A DNA stretch of 64,000 nt from Alphaproteobacteria bacterium (lineage in GTDB: Bacteria; Pseudomonadota; Alphaproteobacteria; Micropepsales; Micropepsaceae): contig WGNU01000001.1 of assembly GCA_016124385.1 (NCBI GenBank), forward strand, positions 186,001-250,000, in the 5' to 3' direction. A program made the position numbers and the translations under genes. The notes beneath the pieces were generated by a model that saw only the letters and a list, made by a program, of their open reading frames with translations, searched no databases and was not told where the DNA came from. Of this stretch, positions 35,172 through 47,208 are shown in pieces; within the stretch, counting starts at the first letter, position 1; each line of letters begins with the position of its first letter.

Positions 35172-36417
35172 GACGCGCTTCGATGTCGGCGAGCACGAAG
35201 GCGGCCACGTCCTCGGCTTGATCGGCCAGCGCCTTCACGCACGGGACCGGATTGTCGATGAGAAGCGTCTGCGCGAGCGCAAAACGCGAGACTTTGTTCA
35301 TTCCGGAAGGCGTCAATCGCTCCCGCGCGATGCCGAGGCTTCCCATGCAGCCGATCTTCCCGTCGGGTGCCAGATGCGGCACCGCGAGCCCACACGGTGC
35401 GGAGCAATGTGGCCCGGCATAGCTCGTCTGCCAACGCGAAAGATTGCGGTGCCGGCCTTGAAGGAGCGACCCGTCTGCCGAGGTGTAGATGGCCGTTCCG
35501 GGGATGCCGAAGAGCTTGGTCAGATGCGCCGGGCCGCTGTCGGCGACGACGACATAATCCTGTTCAGCGACGAATCGCAAAAGGTCGAGCGTGGTTCGAA
35601 ACCCGGGGCGAATATCGACACCCGCTTCCAATGAAGGATCGATCGCCTTTCGCAGAACCTGCACATCGGCCTGCTGCCACTGTCCGTTCCAGAGGAACCG
35701 CAACGGATAACCGCCCCTTGAGAGGCGTCCCGCAATCGCGGTTACCACTCGCGGCGGCAGACTGCGAAGGGCGCTGCTCGCCATTGGCATGACCGTGATC
35801 GTCGGCGATCGCCCGATTGCCTTCGTTGGCGGCGGGGGCTCCGCGTCGGCCGCCATCGCAAAGGCCGCGCTCAAGACGCTTTCGGCATCTACCGGCGACT
35901 GCGCCACTGTCGTCCATCCCGGCATGAGCGCGAGATCGACGACGATGTCGTAGGTCTGAAGCTGCCTCGCTGAGACGATGAAGGGATGCAGCTGAATCCG
36001 GTCATCCAGTGAGAAGATGTCGAGTTCATGCCCTTTGGTTGCGAGCCCGATGGCGGCGGACGGGGTGCGGGCAAAAATCTTCTGGAAGAAGAGATAGACA
36101 CCAACGCAATCGCCAAGCGCGGCACCTAAGGAAAGAAAGAGCACCCGTTGCCTAGAGAAGTCGATCGCTGGCCACGCTTCGGGCGCGCAGACAGCGAGGC
36201 GCCTCTTCGATTCGATGATGCGTGCGCGCTTGGCGTCCGCAAGGTCGAGGACCTGTTCGATGAGATCGGGATGTCGCGCGAGGTAGTAGGGACTTCCGTC
36301 CGCCGCGCTGGCGCCCACGCTCCCGCTGCGCTTTGCGCCATAGTGAAAGGCGAGCCGCGTCTCGAAGGCCCAGAACGTCGTTCTGCTGTCGACCATCGGA
36401 AGGCGGTTCATGGTCAT
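35131..36417 (-). CDS. Glycosyltransferase family 9-like protein
   Basis: A 428-residue protein whose C-terminal half resembles heptosyltransferase-type GT9 enzymes: RVLFLSLGAALGDCVGV, a helical middle, then VVVADSGPAHLTKLFGIPGTAIYTS in the nucleotide-sugar domain. The N-terminal about 80 residues are not part of that fold. The donor and acceptor cannot be read from sequence; a role in LPS or another surface glycan fits the neighbouring porin. Two nearby ATGs exist (36417 and 36411). Weak ribosome site. Confidence 0.75.
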   Translation of the reverse strand: MTMNRLPMVDSRTTFWAFETRLAFHYGAKRSGSVGASAADGSPYYLARHPDLIEQVLDLADAKRARIIESKRRLAVCAPEAWPAIDFSRQRVLFLSLGAALGDCVGVYLFFQKIFARTPSAAIGLATKGHELDIFSLDDRIQLHPFIVSARQLQTYDIVVDLALMPGWTTVAQSPVDAESVLSAAFAMAADAEPPPPTKAIGRSPTITVMPMASSALRSLPPRVVTAIAGRLSRGGYPLRFLWNGQWQQADVQVLRKAIDPSLEAGVDIRPGFRTTLDLLRFVAEQDYVVVADSGPAHLTKLFGIPGTAIYTSADGSLLQGRHRNLSRWQTSYAGPHCSAPCGLAVPHLAPDGKIGCMGSLGIARERLTPSGMNKVSRFALAQTLLIDNPVPCVKALADQAEDVAAFVLADIEARLKDPNARSQNRPD

Positions 36418-36462
36418 GCCGCGATCTTACCGGCCCAGCGGCGCTTCGCCATCCTTGGCAGA

Positions 36463-36492
36463 AAGAAGAAGGGGCGGGAAATCCCGCCCCTT
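36463..36492 (-). terminator. Intrinsic terminator of the porin gene
   Basis: A 10-base perfect stem (AAGGGGCGGG against CCCGCCCCTT) with a four-base loop, followed on the minus strand by a pyrimidine-rich CTTCTTTCT. It lies 27 bases past the porin stop. Confidence 0.85.
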
Positions 36493-36518
36493 CCAGCAAA
36501 TCTCGATCGAGGCAAGCC

Positions 36519-37682
36519 TTAGAACTTGAGGCCCGTTTCGAGGAAGATGATGTCCGCTTCCGCCTCGGCCGTAGCATAGGTCGGCAAGCTGCCATCCTCG
36601 GCCTCAAACTCGCGGTGCTGATAGCCGAGCGTGAACTGGATCCCAGGGCCGGCCATCCAACCACCTTCGATCTGATAGCCCGTACCTTCTTCGTTGTCCG
36701 TGGTCGTGGCGTCTTCTTCCGCGTTCAGATACTGCCCGGCGAGCGACCAGGGGCCGTTCTCCCACAGGACGCCAGCCGCCCAGATCGTGGTCTCGGCATC
36801 GTTCGTCAGCGTCGCGACGGTCGACCCGCGCGCGTTCACGTTGCGATAGGAGCCGCCGATCGTCAGTTCACCGAAGCCGATGTCGAAGCCGACATTGGCG
36901 CCCGCACCCCAATCCTCGAGGTCATCCGTGGTCGCGATTTCGGAAGAGCCCGTCAGGTAGGCCGCATAGGCCGACACGCCGACGCCGCCGAAATCTTCGT
37001 CGAAGTTGATGCCAATTTCGAAGATCTCCGACTGCTCGGTTTCACCGATGTCGGTGCGGTCCGCGTAGCCGGTATAACCCTTCGTGGGCTCAGGCATATA
37101 GGAAACGCCAAGCTGGAAGCCCGCAAGGCGCGGCGTGAAGTAAATGATCTTCAGGAAGTCGTCCGACGAGGAAACGTCGGTGCGAAGGATCGTCGGGGCG
37201 TAGCCGTCCGAGCTGTCCGAGCCAGTCGTGCCGGGCGTCTGGAAGAAATAGATTTCCGGGTCGTCCAGGCGGTTGCCGTCAGCGATCCGCGGTGCGAACA
37301 CGCCCATCTGGTCGGCGACGCCGTCCTGCGAACCGAGCTGGATTTCACCGAACCCGCCCGAGATGTGCATGTAGACTTCGTCGATGATATCATCGGCGGA
37401 GCCAGTGTCGTTGCGCTGGTCGCGGTCGAGCTCGAGCTCGGCGCGGAAGCCGACTTCAAGGCCGTTGTCCAGGACCGTCTTGCCCTTGAAGTGAACTTCG
37501 GTTTCCTGCGAGAAGCCGTGATCCCGAAGGCTCGTGCCGGCGGTCTCGTCTTGATCGACATAGGCCGCCGCGAAGTTGCCGTAACCACCAACGCTCAGCT
37601 TGATCTTGTCAGCCGCCGTCGCCTGGCCCGAGAACGCGGCCGCCGCAACGAGCGCCGTCGTCCCCAAAAGAAGCTTTCTCAT
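36519..37682 (-). CDS. Outer-membrane porin, Gram-negative type
   Basis: A 387-residue outer-membrane beta-barrel. It has a signal peptide (MRKLLLGTTALVAAAAFSGQATAA) and then a regular pattern of amphipathic strands, for example KLSVGGYGNFAAAYVDQDE and GFGEIQLGSQDGVADQMG. The C-terminal residue is Phe (ETGLKF), the usual BAM recognition signal. Acidic loops suggest a cation-selective channel. It resembles the general porin/Omp2 group of alphaproteobacteria. It is not part of an operon; a terminator follows and a long AT-richer leader precedes. Confidence 0.9.
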   Translation of the reverse strand: MRKLLLGTTALVAAAAFSGQATAADKIKLSVGGYGNFAAAYVDQDETAGTSLRDHGFSQETEVHFKGKTVLDNGLEVGFRAELELDRDQRNDTGSADDIIDEVYMHISGGFGEIQLGSQDGVADQMGVFAPRIADGNRLDDPEIYFFQTPGTTGSDSSDGYAPTILRTDVSSSDDFLKIIYFTPRLAGFQLGVSYMPEPTKGYTGYADRTDIGETEQSEIFEIGINFDEDFGGVGVSAYAAYLTGSSEIATTDDLEDWGAGANVGFDIGFGELTIGGSYRNVNARGSTVATLTNDAETTIWAAGVLWENGPWSLAGQYLNAEEDATTTDNEEGTGYQIEGGWMAGPGIQFTLGYQHREFEAEDGSLPTYATAEAEADIIFLETGLKF

Positions 37683-37843
37683 GTGTCCCTCTCGTCCAGA
37701 AAATTGCCGTCTCTAACGGCCCCAAATGGGACGGCGACCGCCCCCCATACGTGTGATTAGAGTTGTCCGTGTTTGGCCAAAGAGCGTCAAGCAAAGAGGC
37801 CAGAGTGGCGGGCGGAAGGACTGCCCTGTGGCTGGCCCGACAC

Positions 37844-37858
37844 AAATTGCGTCAATTT
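37844..37858. promoter_or_regulatory. Palindrome AAATTG-CGT-CAATTT upstream of porin
   Basis: A perfect 6-3-6 inverted repeat about 160 bases before the porin ATG, in an AT-rich patch. Read on the minus strand it overlaps a TTGACG box. It could be an operator for porin control. Confidence 0.35.
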
Positions 37859-37932
37859 TATGACTCAACAATGAATGAACGACTTTGACTGCGCTGCAAC
37901 GCGTTGCGGACTGGTCACGCGTCAAGCACGCA

Positions 37933-37962
37933 TTGAGAGAGGCTCATCGCGATCTGTACGAT
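37933..37962 (+). promoter_or_regulatory. Possible promoter of the DUF3576-leuS operon
   Basis: TTGAGA (37933-37938) and TACGAT (37957-37962) are spaced by 18 bases, about 110 bases before the DUF3576 ATG. Partial matches only. Confidence 0.35.
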
Positions 37963-38069
37963 TTGTAAGGGCCAGCTCAGCTTGCCGCCTTGGTCGAATT
38001 GGAGCTATAGCAACGCACGCTGGGGAGAGGGCGAGCGCAAGGTCGCGCCGCGGCCGAAGGAGAAAATCG

Positions 38070-38603
38070 ATGCGCCTGATGGCAGTAGCGCTGTTGGCCT
38101 CCGGAGTAGTGCTTTCCGGTTGCGGTGTGTTCGGCGAAGAAGACGTCGAATACTCCTATCCGCGACAACGCAGTGGCGGCCAATACGGCCCGGGTGAGGA
38201 GGTGTCTCCCGGCCTGTTCTCCGGTGCGGACGGCGAGTTCAATCTGCTCGGCGGCGACGACAAGAGCGAAGGCGGCGTCGGCATCGGCGTGAACTCGTAT
38301 CTCTGGCGGGCCTCGCTCGACACGCTCTCCTTCATGCCGCTTCAATCCGCCGACCCGTTTGGCGGCGTCATCATCACGGATTGGTACCAAGCGCCCGAGA
38401 CCCCGAACGAACAGTTCAAGGTGACGGTCTATATCCTCGACAAGGCCCTGCGGGCCGACGCCGTGCGCGTTGCGCTGTTCCGCCAGGAAAAGGACGCGAG
38501 CGGCAATTGGGCGAACGCGGCCGTCGAGAAGAAGACGATCGTCCAGATGGAAGACGCGATCCTCACCCGCGCCCGCCAGCTCCGCGTCGCCGGCGTCGAA
38601 TAG
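38070..38603 (+). CDS. DUF3576 family lipoprotein
   Basis: A 177-residue lipoprotein. Signal peptide and lipobox LSGC (Cys18) precede a mature chain beginning GVFGEEDVEYSYP. DUF3576 proteins are restricted to alphaproteobacteria and regularly lie just upstream of leuS. Their job is unknown; the exported, lipid-anchored nature points to the outer membrane. The ATG has an ideal ribosome site (GAAGGAGAAAATCG). leuS, lptE and holA follow on the same strand. Confidence 0.9.
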   Translation: MRLMAVALLASGVVLSGCGVFGEEDVEYSYPRQRSGGQYGPGEEVSPGLFSGADGEFNLLGGDDKSEGGVGIGVNSYLWRASLDTLSFMPLQSADPFGGVIITDWYQAPETPNEQFKVTVYILDKALRADAVRVALFRQEKDASGNWANAAVEKKTIVQMEDAILTRARQLRVAGVE

Positions 38604-38710
38604 CCTCTCGCCCGGCGATCGGGCTAAGCTGCGCAAAGTCTTGAGTCGAAAGGCGCGTCCGTGCGAAACAGCGCGGCCGCGAATGAGCGCGCGCCCGGGC
38701 CGAAGAGAGC

Positions 38711-41308
<2,598 letters not shown>

Positions 41309-41312
41309 GACA

Positions 41313-41846
41313 ATGCGATCGCAGCACTGGGTTTTGATCGTGGCACTGGGCATCGCCCTGCCGGCGCTGGCGGGTTGCGGGTTCTCGCCGCTCTATGGCA
41401 AGACGCAGGCCTACGGGTCCATGCAGAACGAGTTCCAGCAGATTTCCGTGGCCGAAATGCCCTCGCGCCTGGGGCTCACCTTCCGCAACTCGATGATCGA
41501 TCTCTTGAGCCCGGGCGGCGAGCCGGTGAACCCGCGCTATCGCTTGGTCGTCAATCTGAAAGAGACCCTGACGCCGCTCGCCATTCAGACCGACGCCTCC
41601 GCGACGCGCTACAACTACAAGCTCGTCGCGAACTACGAACTGCGTGAAGTCGATAGCGGATCGGTGATCGATGCCGGCGAGGCGCGCGCCATCGCGGCCT
41701 ACAACGTTGTCGATTCCCAATTCGCGACCTTGAGCGCACGCAAGGATGCGCAAGAGCGCGCCGCGAAGGATCTCGCACAGTCGATCCGGCTGCGCCTCGG
41801 CGTCGGCTTCGAGCAACGCGCTTCTCGTCTTGGCAGTGCCGGCTAG
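41313..41846 (+). CDS. lptE: LPS assembly lipoprotein LptE
   Basis: A 177-residue lipoprotein with lipobox LAGC (Cys22) and the LptE start CGFSPLYG, followed by the family's SRLGLTFRNSMIDLLSPGG and YKLVANYELREVDSG. LptE plugs the LptD barrel and helps place lipopolysaccharide in the outer leaflet. Only four bases separate it from leuS, so it depends on upstream transcription. Length is typical. Confidence 0.88.
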   Translation: MRSQHWVLIVALGIALPALAGCGFSPLYGKTQAYGSMQNEFQQISVAEMPSRLGLTFRNSMIDLLSPGGEPVNPRYRLVVNLKETLTPLAIQTDASATRYNYKLVANYELREVDSGSVIDAGEARAIAAYNVVDSQFATLSARKDAQERAAKDLAQSIRLRLGVGFEQRASRLGSAG

Positions 41847-41861
41847 CCGGGCTCACCGCCC

Positions 41862-42860
41862 GTGAAGCCGCGCCCGTCCGATCTTCAACGGCTCCTGTCG
41901 GATCCCCCGCCCAGTCTGCGCGCGGCCCTCTTTTTCGGGCCGGCCGAAGGCCTCGTTCGCGAACGCGCTGAGACGCTCGCCCGCGCCATCGTCGAGGATC
42001 TGGGCGATCCCTTCCGTGTCTGCTCGCTCGGGGCCGATCAGATCGCGAGCGATCCCGCGCGGCTGGTCGATGAAGCCGCCGCGCTCTCGATGTTGGGCGG
42101 CCGGCGCCTTGTGCGCGTGCGTGGGGCCGGCGATGCGCTGCTCGCACCCTTCGAATCCTTGCTCGCGAGCGAAACCGCCGAGGCCCTCGTCGTCGTCGAA
42201 GCGGGCGACCTCGGCACGCGGGCAAAGCTCGTCAAGCTCTTCGAGGGCGATGAGCGCGCGGCCGCGATCGCCTGCTACGAGGAGGCGAGCGAGGCAATCG
42301 AGGATTTCGTCGCCAGCCTTCTCCGTGCCGCCAATCTGCCGCACGATGCCGGATTCGTGCACGAGCTTTGCGCCCGCCTGCCCGGCGACCGTCGCCTCAT
42401 TCGCGGCGAATTGGACAAGCTCGCGCTCTTCGCTCACGGCGAGGTCAATCCGGACCGCGCCGCGCTGATCGCGCTCGTCACGCCCGCGGAAGAAATGGAC
42501 CTCGACGCGCTCACCGATGCCGTGGCGGACGGCAATCTCGCGAGCGCGGACCGCGCGCTCACCGAATTGTTCGAGGGCGGCAGCGCGCCCGTCCAGATAC
42601 TCCGTATTCTGAGCAATTATCTCACCCGCATCGAGGCCGAGCTGACGGGCCTCTCCGCCGGCCCCGGCCGGCCGCTGCCGTTTCACAGGAAGGCCGCGCT
42701 CGCTCGCCAGGCCAATCGCTGGACCCGCGAGAGCCTCAGCGAAGCGCAGGCTCGCCTGATCGCGCTCGAGCGCGCCGTGAAACGCACCGGCGCCCCGGAT
42801 GAATTGCTGACCAGCCGAACGGTATTGACGATCGCGGCGCTCGCGCGCGGACGAAACTAG
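41862..42860 (+). CDS. holA: DNA polymerase III delta subunit
   Basis: A 332-residue clamp-loader subunit. Family pattern: ALFFGPAEGLVRERAE at the start, GGRRLVRVRGAGDA, then a lid domain (RLIRGELDKLALFA) and a C-terminal collar (ILRILSNYLTRIEAELTGL...PLPFHRKAALARQANRW). Delta opens the beta clamp for loading on DNA. Start is GTG; no better in-frame start is available near lptE. It converges on parB with a four-base overlap. Confidence 0.9.
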   Translation: MKPRPSDLQRLLSDPPPSLRAALFFGPAEGLVRERAETLARAIVEDLGDPFRVCSLGADQIASDPARLVDEAAALSMLGGRRLVRVRGAGDALLAPFESLLASETAEALVVVEAGDLGTRAKLVKLFEGDERAAAIACYEEASEAIEDFVASLLRAANLPHDAGFVHELCARLPGDRRLIRGELDKLALFAHGEVNPDRAALIALVTPAEEMDLDALTDAVADGNLASADRALTELFEGGSAPVQILRILSNYLTRIEAELTGLSAGPGRPLPFHRKAALARQANRWTRESLSEAQARLIALERAVKRTGAPDELLTSRTVLTIAALARGRN

Positions 42861-43735
42861 TCGAGCAGCGCAAGCCGCCGGCAGATCTCGTCGAGATCCT
42901 CAAGGCTCTTGTAGCGGACCGTCACGGCGCCCGCTCCGCTCTCGGCCTTGTGGTCGATCGAGACGGCCATGCCAAGCGCCTCGGAGATCGACCGCTCCAG
43001 TTCGCGCGTGTCGGCGTCCTTCACCGGCTTGGCCTTGGGCGGCGCTTTCTTCCCCTTCGCCGCGCGGGCCTGAGCCTCCGCTTCGCGAACCGAATAGCCC
43101 TTCGCGACGATGAGCTCGGCAAGGGCCAGCGGATCCTCCGCCGTGATGAGCGTGCGCGCGTGGCCGGCGGACAGTTTCCCGTCGAGCAGGAATGTGCGGA
43201 CACGCTCCGGCAAGCCGAGCAGGCGCAGCGTGTTGGCGATATGGCTGCGGCTCTTGCCGATGACGCTCGCGAGCTGTTCCTGCGTGTACTGGAACTGTGC
43301 GACGAGATTCTGATAGCCCGCCGCTTCCTCGATCGGGTTGAGATCCGCGCGCTGCACGTTCTCGATGATCGCGAGTTCGAGCGCTTCAGAATCGCTCAGT
43401 GTGCGGACGAGTACAGGTACCGTGTGAAGGCCCGCCCGCTGTGCCGCGCGCCAGCGCCGCTCGCCCGCGACGATCTCGAAGGAATCGCCCCCCACGCCCA
43501 CGGGCCGCACGAGGATCGGCTGCAGGATTCCCTTCTCGCGCACGGAGTTCGTGAGGTCGTCGAGATCCTCGTCGCGGAACACTTGGCGCGGCTGCATCGC
43601 GCCCGGGCGCAATTTGGTGATCGCGATCTCGCGCGTGCTCGGCCCGCGTTCGGCCGTCATCGCGGCGCCCGCTTCCGCCTCGCCCAAGAGCGCCGAAAGA
43701 CCCCGTCCCAGCCGGCCCGGCTTTGCTACTGCCAT
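42857..43735 (-). CDS. parB: Chromosome-partitioning protein ParB
   Basis: A 292-residue centromere-binding CTPase. It starts with the ParA-contacting basic motif LGRGLSALLGE, followed by the CTP-binding GERRWRAAQRAG motif, a helix-turn-helix that reads parS (QEQLASVIGKSRSHIANTLRLLGLP) and a C-terminal dimerisation domain. It spreads from parS sites, two of which are in this window (in rsmG and beside mnmE). It is the last gene of the mnmG-rsmG-parA-parB series. Confidence 0.96.
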   Translation of the reverse strand: MAVAKPGRLGRGLSALLGEAEAGAAMTAERGPSTREIAITKLRPGAMQPRQVFRDEDLDDLTNSVREKGILQPILVRPVGVGGDSFEIVAGERRWRAAQRAGLHTVPVLVRTLSDSEALELAIIENVQRADLNPIEEAAGYQNLVAQFQYTQEQLASVIGKSRSHIANTLRLLGLPERVRTFLLDGKLSAGHARTLITAEDPLALAELIVAKGYSVREAEAQARAAKGKKAPPKAKPVKDADTRELERSISEALGMAVSIDHKAESGAGAVTVRYKSLEDLDEICRRLALLD

Positions 43736-43752
43736 CGCTTCTCGCCCTCGCG

Positions 43753-44619
43753 TCACGCTGCCTTGATGGTGCGCTCGCGATGGATGAGCTCGCTCGCAAG
43801 CTTGATATAGGCTTGGCTTCCCGCGCATTTGTGGTCGTAGACGATCGCGGGCAGCCCGTGGCTCGGCGCCTCGGAAATGCGAACGTTGCGCGGGATGACC
43901 GTCTGATAGACCTTGTTGCCCAGATGCGCGCGCACATCCGCCGCGACCTGATCCGACAATTTGTTGCGCTTGTCGTACATGGTGAGAACCACGCCCTGGA
44001 TCTCGAGCGCGGGATTGAGACTGCCTTTGACAAGTTCGATCGTGCGCAGCAACTGCGAGAGCCCTTCGAGCGCGAAGAACTCGCATTGCAGTGGCACGAT
44101 CACGCCATGCGAGGCCGACATCGCGTTGATCGTCAAAAGATTGAGCGAGGGCGGGCAGTCGATCAGCACATAGGTGAAGGGCGTCGGCCCGCCGGTCGCC
44201 TGCCCGGCCTGCAGCCGCGCCAGATAGGCGTTGAGCGCGTCGCGCAGCTTGAAAGACCGGCGCGGCACGCCAACCAACTCCATCTCGGCGCCCGAGAGAT
44301 CGACGGTTGAGGGAACGATCGCGAGCCCCGGGATCTGCGTTTCGTGGATCGTGTCCTCGAACTCGGCCTGCCCGATCAGAATGTCGTAGGTCGACAGCGT
44401 CCGCGCCTCGCGCGGGATGCCCAGCCCCGTGCTCGCATTGCCCTGCGCGTCGAGATCGATCAGCAGAACCCGCTCGCCCACGGCCGCCAGCGCGGTCCCC
44501 AGATTGAGGGCCGTCGTCGTCTTGCCGACGCCGCCTTTCTGATTGGCAACGGCCAGAATCCGCGGCGCGCGCGTGTCGAGCCGCATGGGCAGCGTCTGGA
44601 CATCCTCAATGACGGACAT
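43753..44619 (-). CDS. parA: Chromosome-partitioning ATPase ParA
   Basis: A 288-residue deviant-Walker ATPase: KGGVGKT at 28-34 (signature Lys at 28), LLIDLDAQGNAS (A-prime) and YVLIDCPPSLNLLTINAM (Walker B). It makes the ATP-dependent gradient that drags ParB-parS complexes apart. The ATG at MSVIEDVQ was chosen over a TTG three codons earlier. The start overlaps the end of rsmG by 14 bases. Confidence 0.96.
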   Translation of the reverse strand: MSVIEDVQTLPMRLDTRAPRILAVANQKGGVGKTTTALNLGTALAAVGERVLLIDLDAQGNASTGLGIPREARTLSTYDILIGQAEFEDTIHETQIPGLAIVPSTVDLSGAEMELVGVPRRSFKLRDALNAYLARLQAGQATGGPTPFTYVLIDCPPSLNLLTINAMSASHGVIVPLQCEFFALEGLSQLLRTIELVKGSLNPALEIQGVVLTMYDKRNKLSDQVAADVRAHLGNKVYQTVIPRNVRISEAPSHGLPAIVYDHKCAGSQAYIKLASELIHRERTIKAA

Positions 44620-45256
44620 AGGCGCCAAGCGACCGGATGATGAGAATGATGGCGTCCGACTCAGTCACGCTCGGAACGCCGTGTGCGTCGAGTCTCGCCA
44701 TTTGGCCCGCCACAGTCAATTCGTCTAGTGCGCCGCGCCCCTTGGGAAAAAGGCCGAGGGTCTGAGGCCCCGCGAAACGCCGCGCCCAGGCGAGGAGCTG
44801 GGGCAGCTTCGCGCAGGCCCGGGCCGTCACGACATCGGCGGCGAAGGCCGGCACGGCCTCCGCCCGCCCGTTGATGACGCTCGCCGGCGCACCCGTCTCG
44901 GCGATCACGGCCTCAAGGAAGCTGGCCTTCTTGCCCGTCGCCTCGATCAGATGGGCGCGAAAGCCCGGCCGGTCCGCGAGGAGGATCGCGAGGACGAGGC
45001 CTGGGAACCCCGCCCCGCTGCCGATATCGACGAGGCTGCGCGCGGCCTCCGGCACGAAGGCGGCAAGCTGTGCGGAATCCGCCATGTGCCGGTGCCAGAG
45101 AAGCGGCAGCGTCGAGGGGGCGACGAGATTGAACCGGCCCTGCCACTCGGTCAGCAGCGCCGCATAGGCTTCCAGCCTGGCGAGTGTTTCACGTGAAACG
45201 CGAAACGCCTTGCCGAACTCCTCCGCCGTTTCGATGGGCTGAAGAAGTCCGCTCAC
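44606..45256 (-). CDS. rsmG: 16S rRNA (guanine527-N7)-methyltransferase
   Basis: A 216-residue SAM-dependent enzyme (old name gidB). SAM motif: [20 protein letters not shown]; downstream [23 protein letters not shown] is typical. It methylates G527 of 16S rRNA; loss gives low-level streptomycin resistance. The GTG start overlaps the mnmG stop (GTGA), so the two are coupled. A parS site is embedded in codons encoding FRVSRETL, a conserved arrangement. Confidence 0.95.
   Translation of the reverse strand: MSGLLQPIETAEEFGKAFRVSRETLARLEAYAALLTEWQGRFNLVAPSTLPLLWHRHMADSAQLAAFVPEAARSLVDIGSGAGFPGLVLAILLADRPGFRAHLIEATGKKASFLEAVIAETGAPASVINGRAEAVPAFAADVVTARACAKLPQLLAWARRFAGPQTLGLFPKGRGALDELTVAGQMARLDAHGVPSVTESDAIILIIRSLGAYVRH
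45185..45200. promoter_or_regulatory. parS site inside rsmG
   Basis: TGTTTCACGTGAAACG matches the parS consensus TGTTTCACGTGAAACA in 15 of 16 bases and keeps the complete 14-base palindromic core. ParB encoded 1.5 kb away should bind it. Confidence 0.93.
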
Positions 45257-47127
45257 GCGCTCGCCTGCTTCGGCCGCTGGCGCACATAGGCGAGCAGCGC
45301 CGTTACCGCCGCCGGGGTCACGCCCTCGATTCGCGCCGCCTGGCCGATCGTGAGCGGCCGAACGAGTCCGAATCGTTCCCGTATTTCGTTGGAGAGTCCC
45401 GGAACCGAATCGAAATCGAGATCGGCGGCGAGCGCCAAGCCCTCGTCGCGCCGGAAGGCTGCGATGTCGGCCCCCTGCCGCTCCAGATAGACCGCGTATT
45501 TGGCATCGATCAGAAGCTGCGCGCCCGTTTCCTGCGGCACGGCCGCCACCTCCGGCCAAACCCGCGCGATTTCGCCCCAGCCGAATTCCGGCAGCGAGAG
45601 CATCTGGAAGGCGCTCCGGCGTACGCCGTCCTGGTTGACCTTGAGCCCCGCCTTGGCGATCGCGCTGGGACTGGCGGTGAGGCCTTCCAGCCGTCCCCGC
45701 CAATGGCTGAGCGCCGCCGCCTTCGCCGCGAACGCGCCTGCCCGCTCCGCGCCGACGCAGCCGAGCCCAAGGCCCTTGGGCGTCAGCCGCTGATCCGCGT
45801 TGTCGGCCCGGAGCGTCAGCCGGTATTCCGCGCGCGAGGTGAACATCCGATAGGGCTCGCTGACGCCCCAGGTGACGAGATCATCGATGAGGACGCCCAG
45901 ATACGCCTCTGCCCGGTCGAAGACCGCACTCCGGCTGCCGCCCGACGCGAAAAAGGCCGCATTCAGCCCCGCCACCAGGCCCTGCGCGGCGGCCTCCTCA
46001 TAGCCCGTCGTGCCGTTGATCTGGCCGGCGAGATAAAGGCCCGCCAGCCGTTTCAGCCCCAGCGTCGGCCACAGCTCGCGCGGGTCGACATAGTCGTACT
46101 CGATGGCATAGCCCGGCCGGATCATCCGGCAGGCCTCGAGCCCCGGAATGGTCTTGAGAAGCGCGAGCTGCACATCCTCGGGCAGAGAGGTCGAAATCCC
46201 GTTCGGGTAAACCGTTGAATCATCGAGACCTTCCGGCTCCAGGAAGATCTGATGACCCTCCTTGTCGGCGAACCGCGTGACCTTGTCCTCGATCGAGGGG
46301 CAATAGCGCGGCCCCCGCCCCTCGATCTGGCCGGAAAAGAGCGGCGCGCGGTCGAGATTGGCCCGGATGACGGCGTGCGTTTCGGCGGTTGTCGTCGTGA
46401 TGTGGCAGGCGATCTGCGGCGTCGTGATCGCTTGCGTCAGGAACGAGAACGGCACCGGCGGGGAATCCCCTGGCTGCTCGGCCAGGCGCTCATAGCCGAT
46501 CGTCCGCCCGTCGAGCCGCGGCGGCGTGCCGGTCTTGAGCCGCCCCATCGCGAGCCCGAGCCCCCTCAGCGTGCGGGAAAGGCCCATCGAGGGCGCCTCG
46601 CCCACCCGCCCGGCCGGGATTTTCGTCTCCCCGATATGGATGAGCCCGCCCAAAAAAGTGCCTGTCGTGAGCACGACCGCGCCTGCCCGGATCTCCCGGC
46701 CATCGCCGAGGATGAGCCCCTCGACCCGCCCGCCCGAGACGATCAAATCCTCGGCCGCGCCCTCAAGGATCCTGAGACCCTCCTGGGCGGCGAGTGCCTG
46801 CTGCATGGCACCCTTGTAGAGGGCGCGGTCGGCCTGGGCGCGCGGCCCCTGAACGGCCGGGCCCTTGGAGCGGTTGAGTAACCGGAACTGGATGCCCGCC
46901 GCGTCCGCCACCCGGCCCATCAGCCCGTCGAGCGCATCGATCTCGCGGACGAGATGCCCTTTGCCCAGCCCCCCGATGGCGGGATTGCAGGACATCGCGC
47001 CGATCGTCGCCGCCGAATGGGTGACGAGCGCGACGCGCGCGCCGAGGCGGGCGGCCGCCCCGGCCGCCTCGGCCCCCGCATGCCCGCCGCCGACCACGAC
47101 GACATCGAAAAACAGCATCTCGCTCAT
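45253..47127 (-). CDS. mnmG: tRNA uridine-5-carboxymethylaminomethyl synthesis enzyme MnmG
   Basis: A 624-residue FAD protein (old name gidA). FAD motif [22 protein letters not shown] is at the N-terminus, and [26 protein letters not shown] follows, as does the C-terminal helical domain. With MnmE it installs the cmnm5 group on U34 of certain tRNAs using tetrahydrofolate, glycine and FAD. The ATG is preceded by a spacer rich in GANTC sites and a parS site. Confidence 0.97.
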   Translation of the reverse strand: MSEMLFFDVVVVGGGHAGAEAAGAAARLGARVALVTHSAATIGAMSCNPAIGGLGKGHLVREIDALDGLMGRVADAAGIQFRLLNRSKGPAVQGPRAQADRALYKGAMQQALAAQEGLRILEGAAEDLIVSGGRVEGLILGDGREIRAGAVVLTTGTFLGGLIHIGETKIPAGRVGEAPSMGLSRTLRGLGLAMGRLKTGTPPRLDGRTIGYERLAEQPGDSPPVPFSFLTQAITTPQIACHITTTTAETHAVIRANLDRAPLFSGQIEGRGPRYCPSIEDKVTRFADKEGHQIFLEPEGLDDSTVYPNGISTSLPEDVQLALLKTIPGLEACRMIRPGYAIEYDYVDPRELWPTLGLKRLAGLYLAGQINGTTGYEEAAAQGLVAGLNAAFFASGGSRSAVFDRAEAYLGVLIDDLVTWGVSEPYRMFTSRAEYRLTLRADNADQRLTPKGLGLGCVGAERAGAFAAKAAALSHWRGRLEGLTASPSAIAKAGLKVNQDGVRRSAFQMLSLPEFGWGEIARVWPEVAAVPQETGAQLLIDAKYAVYLERQGADIAAFRRDEGLALAADLDFDSVPGLSNEIRERFGLVRPLTIGQAARIEGVTPAAVTALLAYVRQRPKQASA

Positions 47128-47208
47128 GGCCGGAGCTTTAGGGTCGCCCGGGCGCCGCTGTCAAAGAAAAGCCCGTCGAACCTCCCCGTTTGGGGATATT
47201 TCTGTGTC

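Larger units (their letters stand above)
37683..38069. other. Divergent regulatory spacer between porin and DUF3576 genes (no gene seen)
   Basis: This 387-base spacer carries promoters for both directions. It is visibly AT-richer than the genes. It contains two palindromes: AAATTGCGTCAATTT at 37844-37858 and TTTGGCCAAA at 37772-37781. No open frame in it has a convincing start or family similarity. Confidence 0.55.

Noticed and set aside
37735..37800. Porin promoter TTGACG ... TCTAAT on the minus strand
   Set aside because: The boxes are 23 bases apart, too far for a sigma-70 promoter.
38610..38624. Short hairpin GCCCG/CGGGC between DUF3576 and leuS
   Set aside because: Only five pairs and no T-run; too weak to call a terminator.
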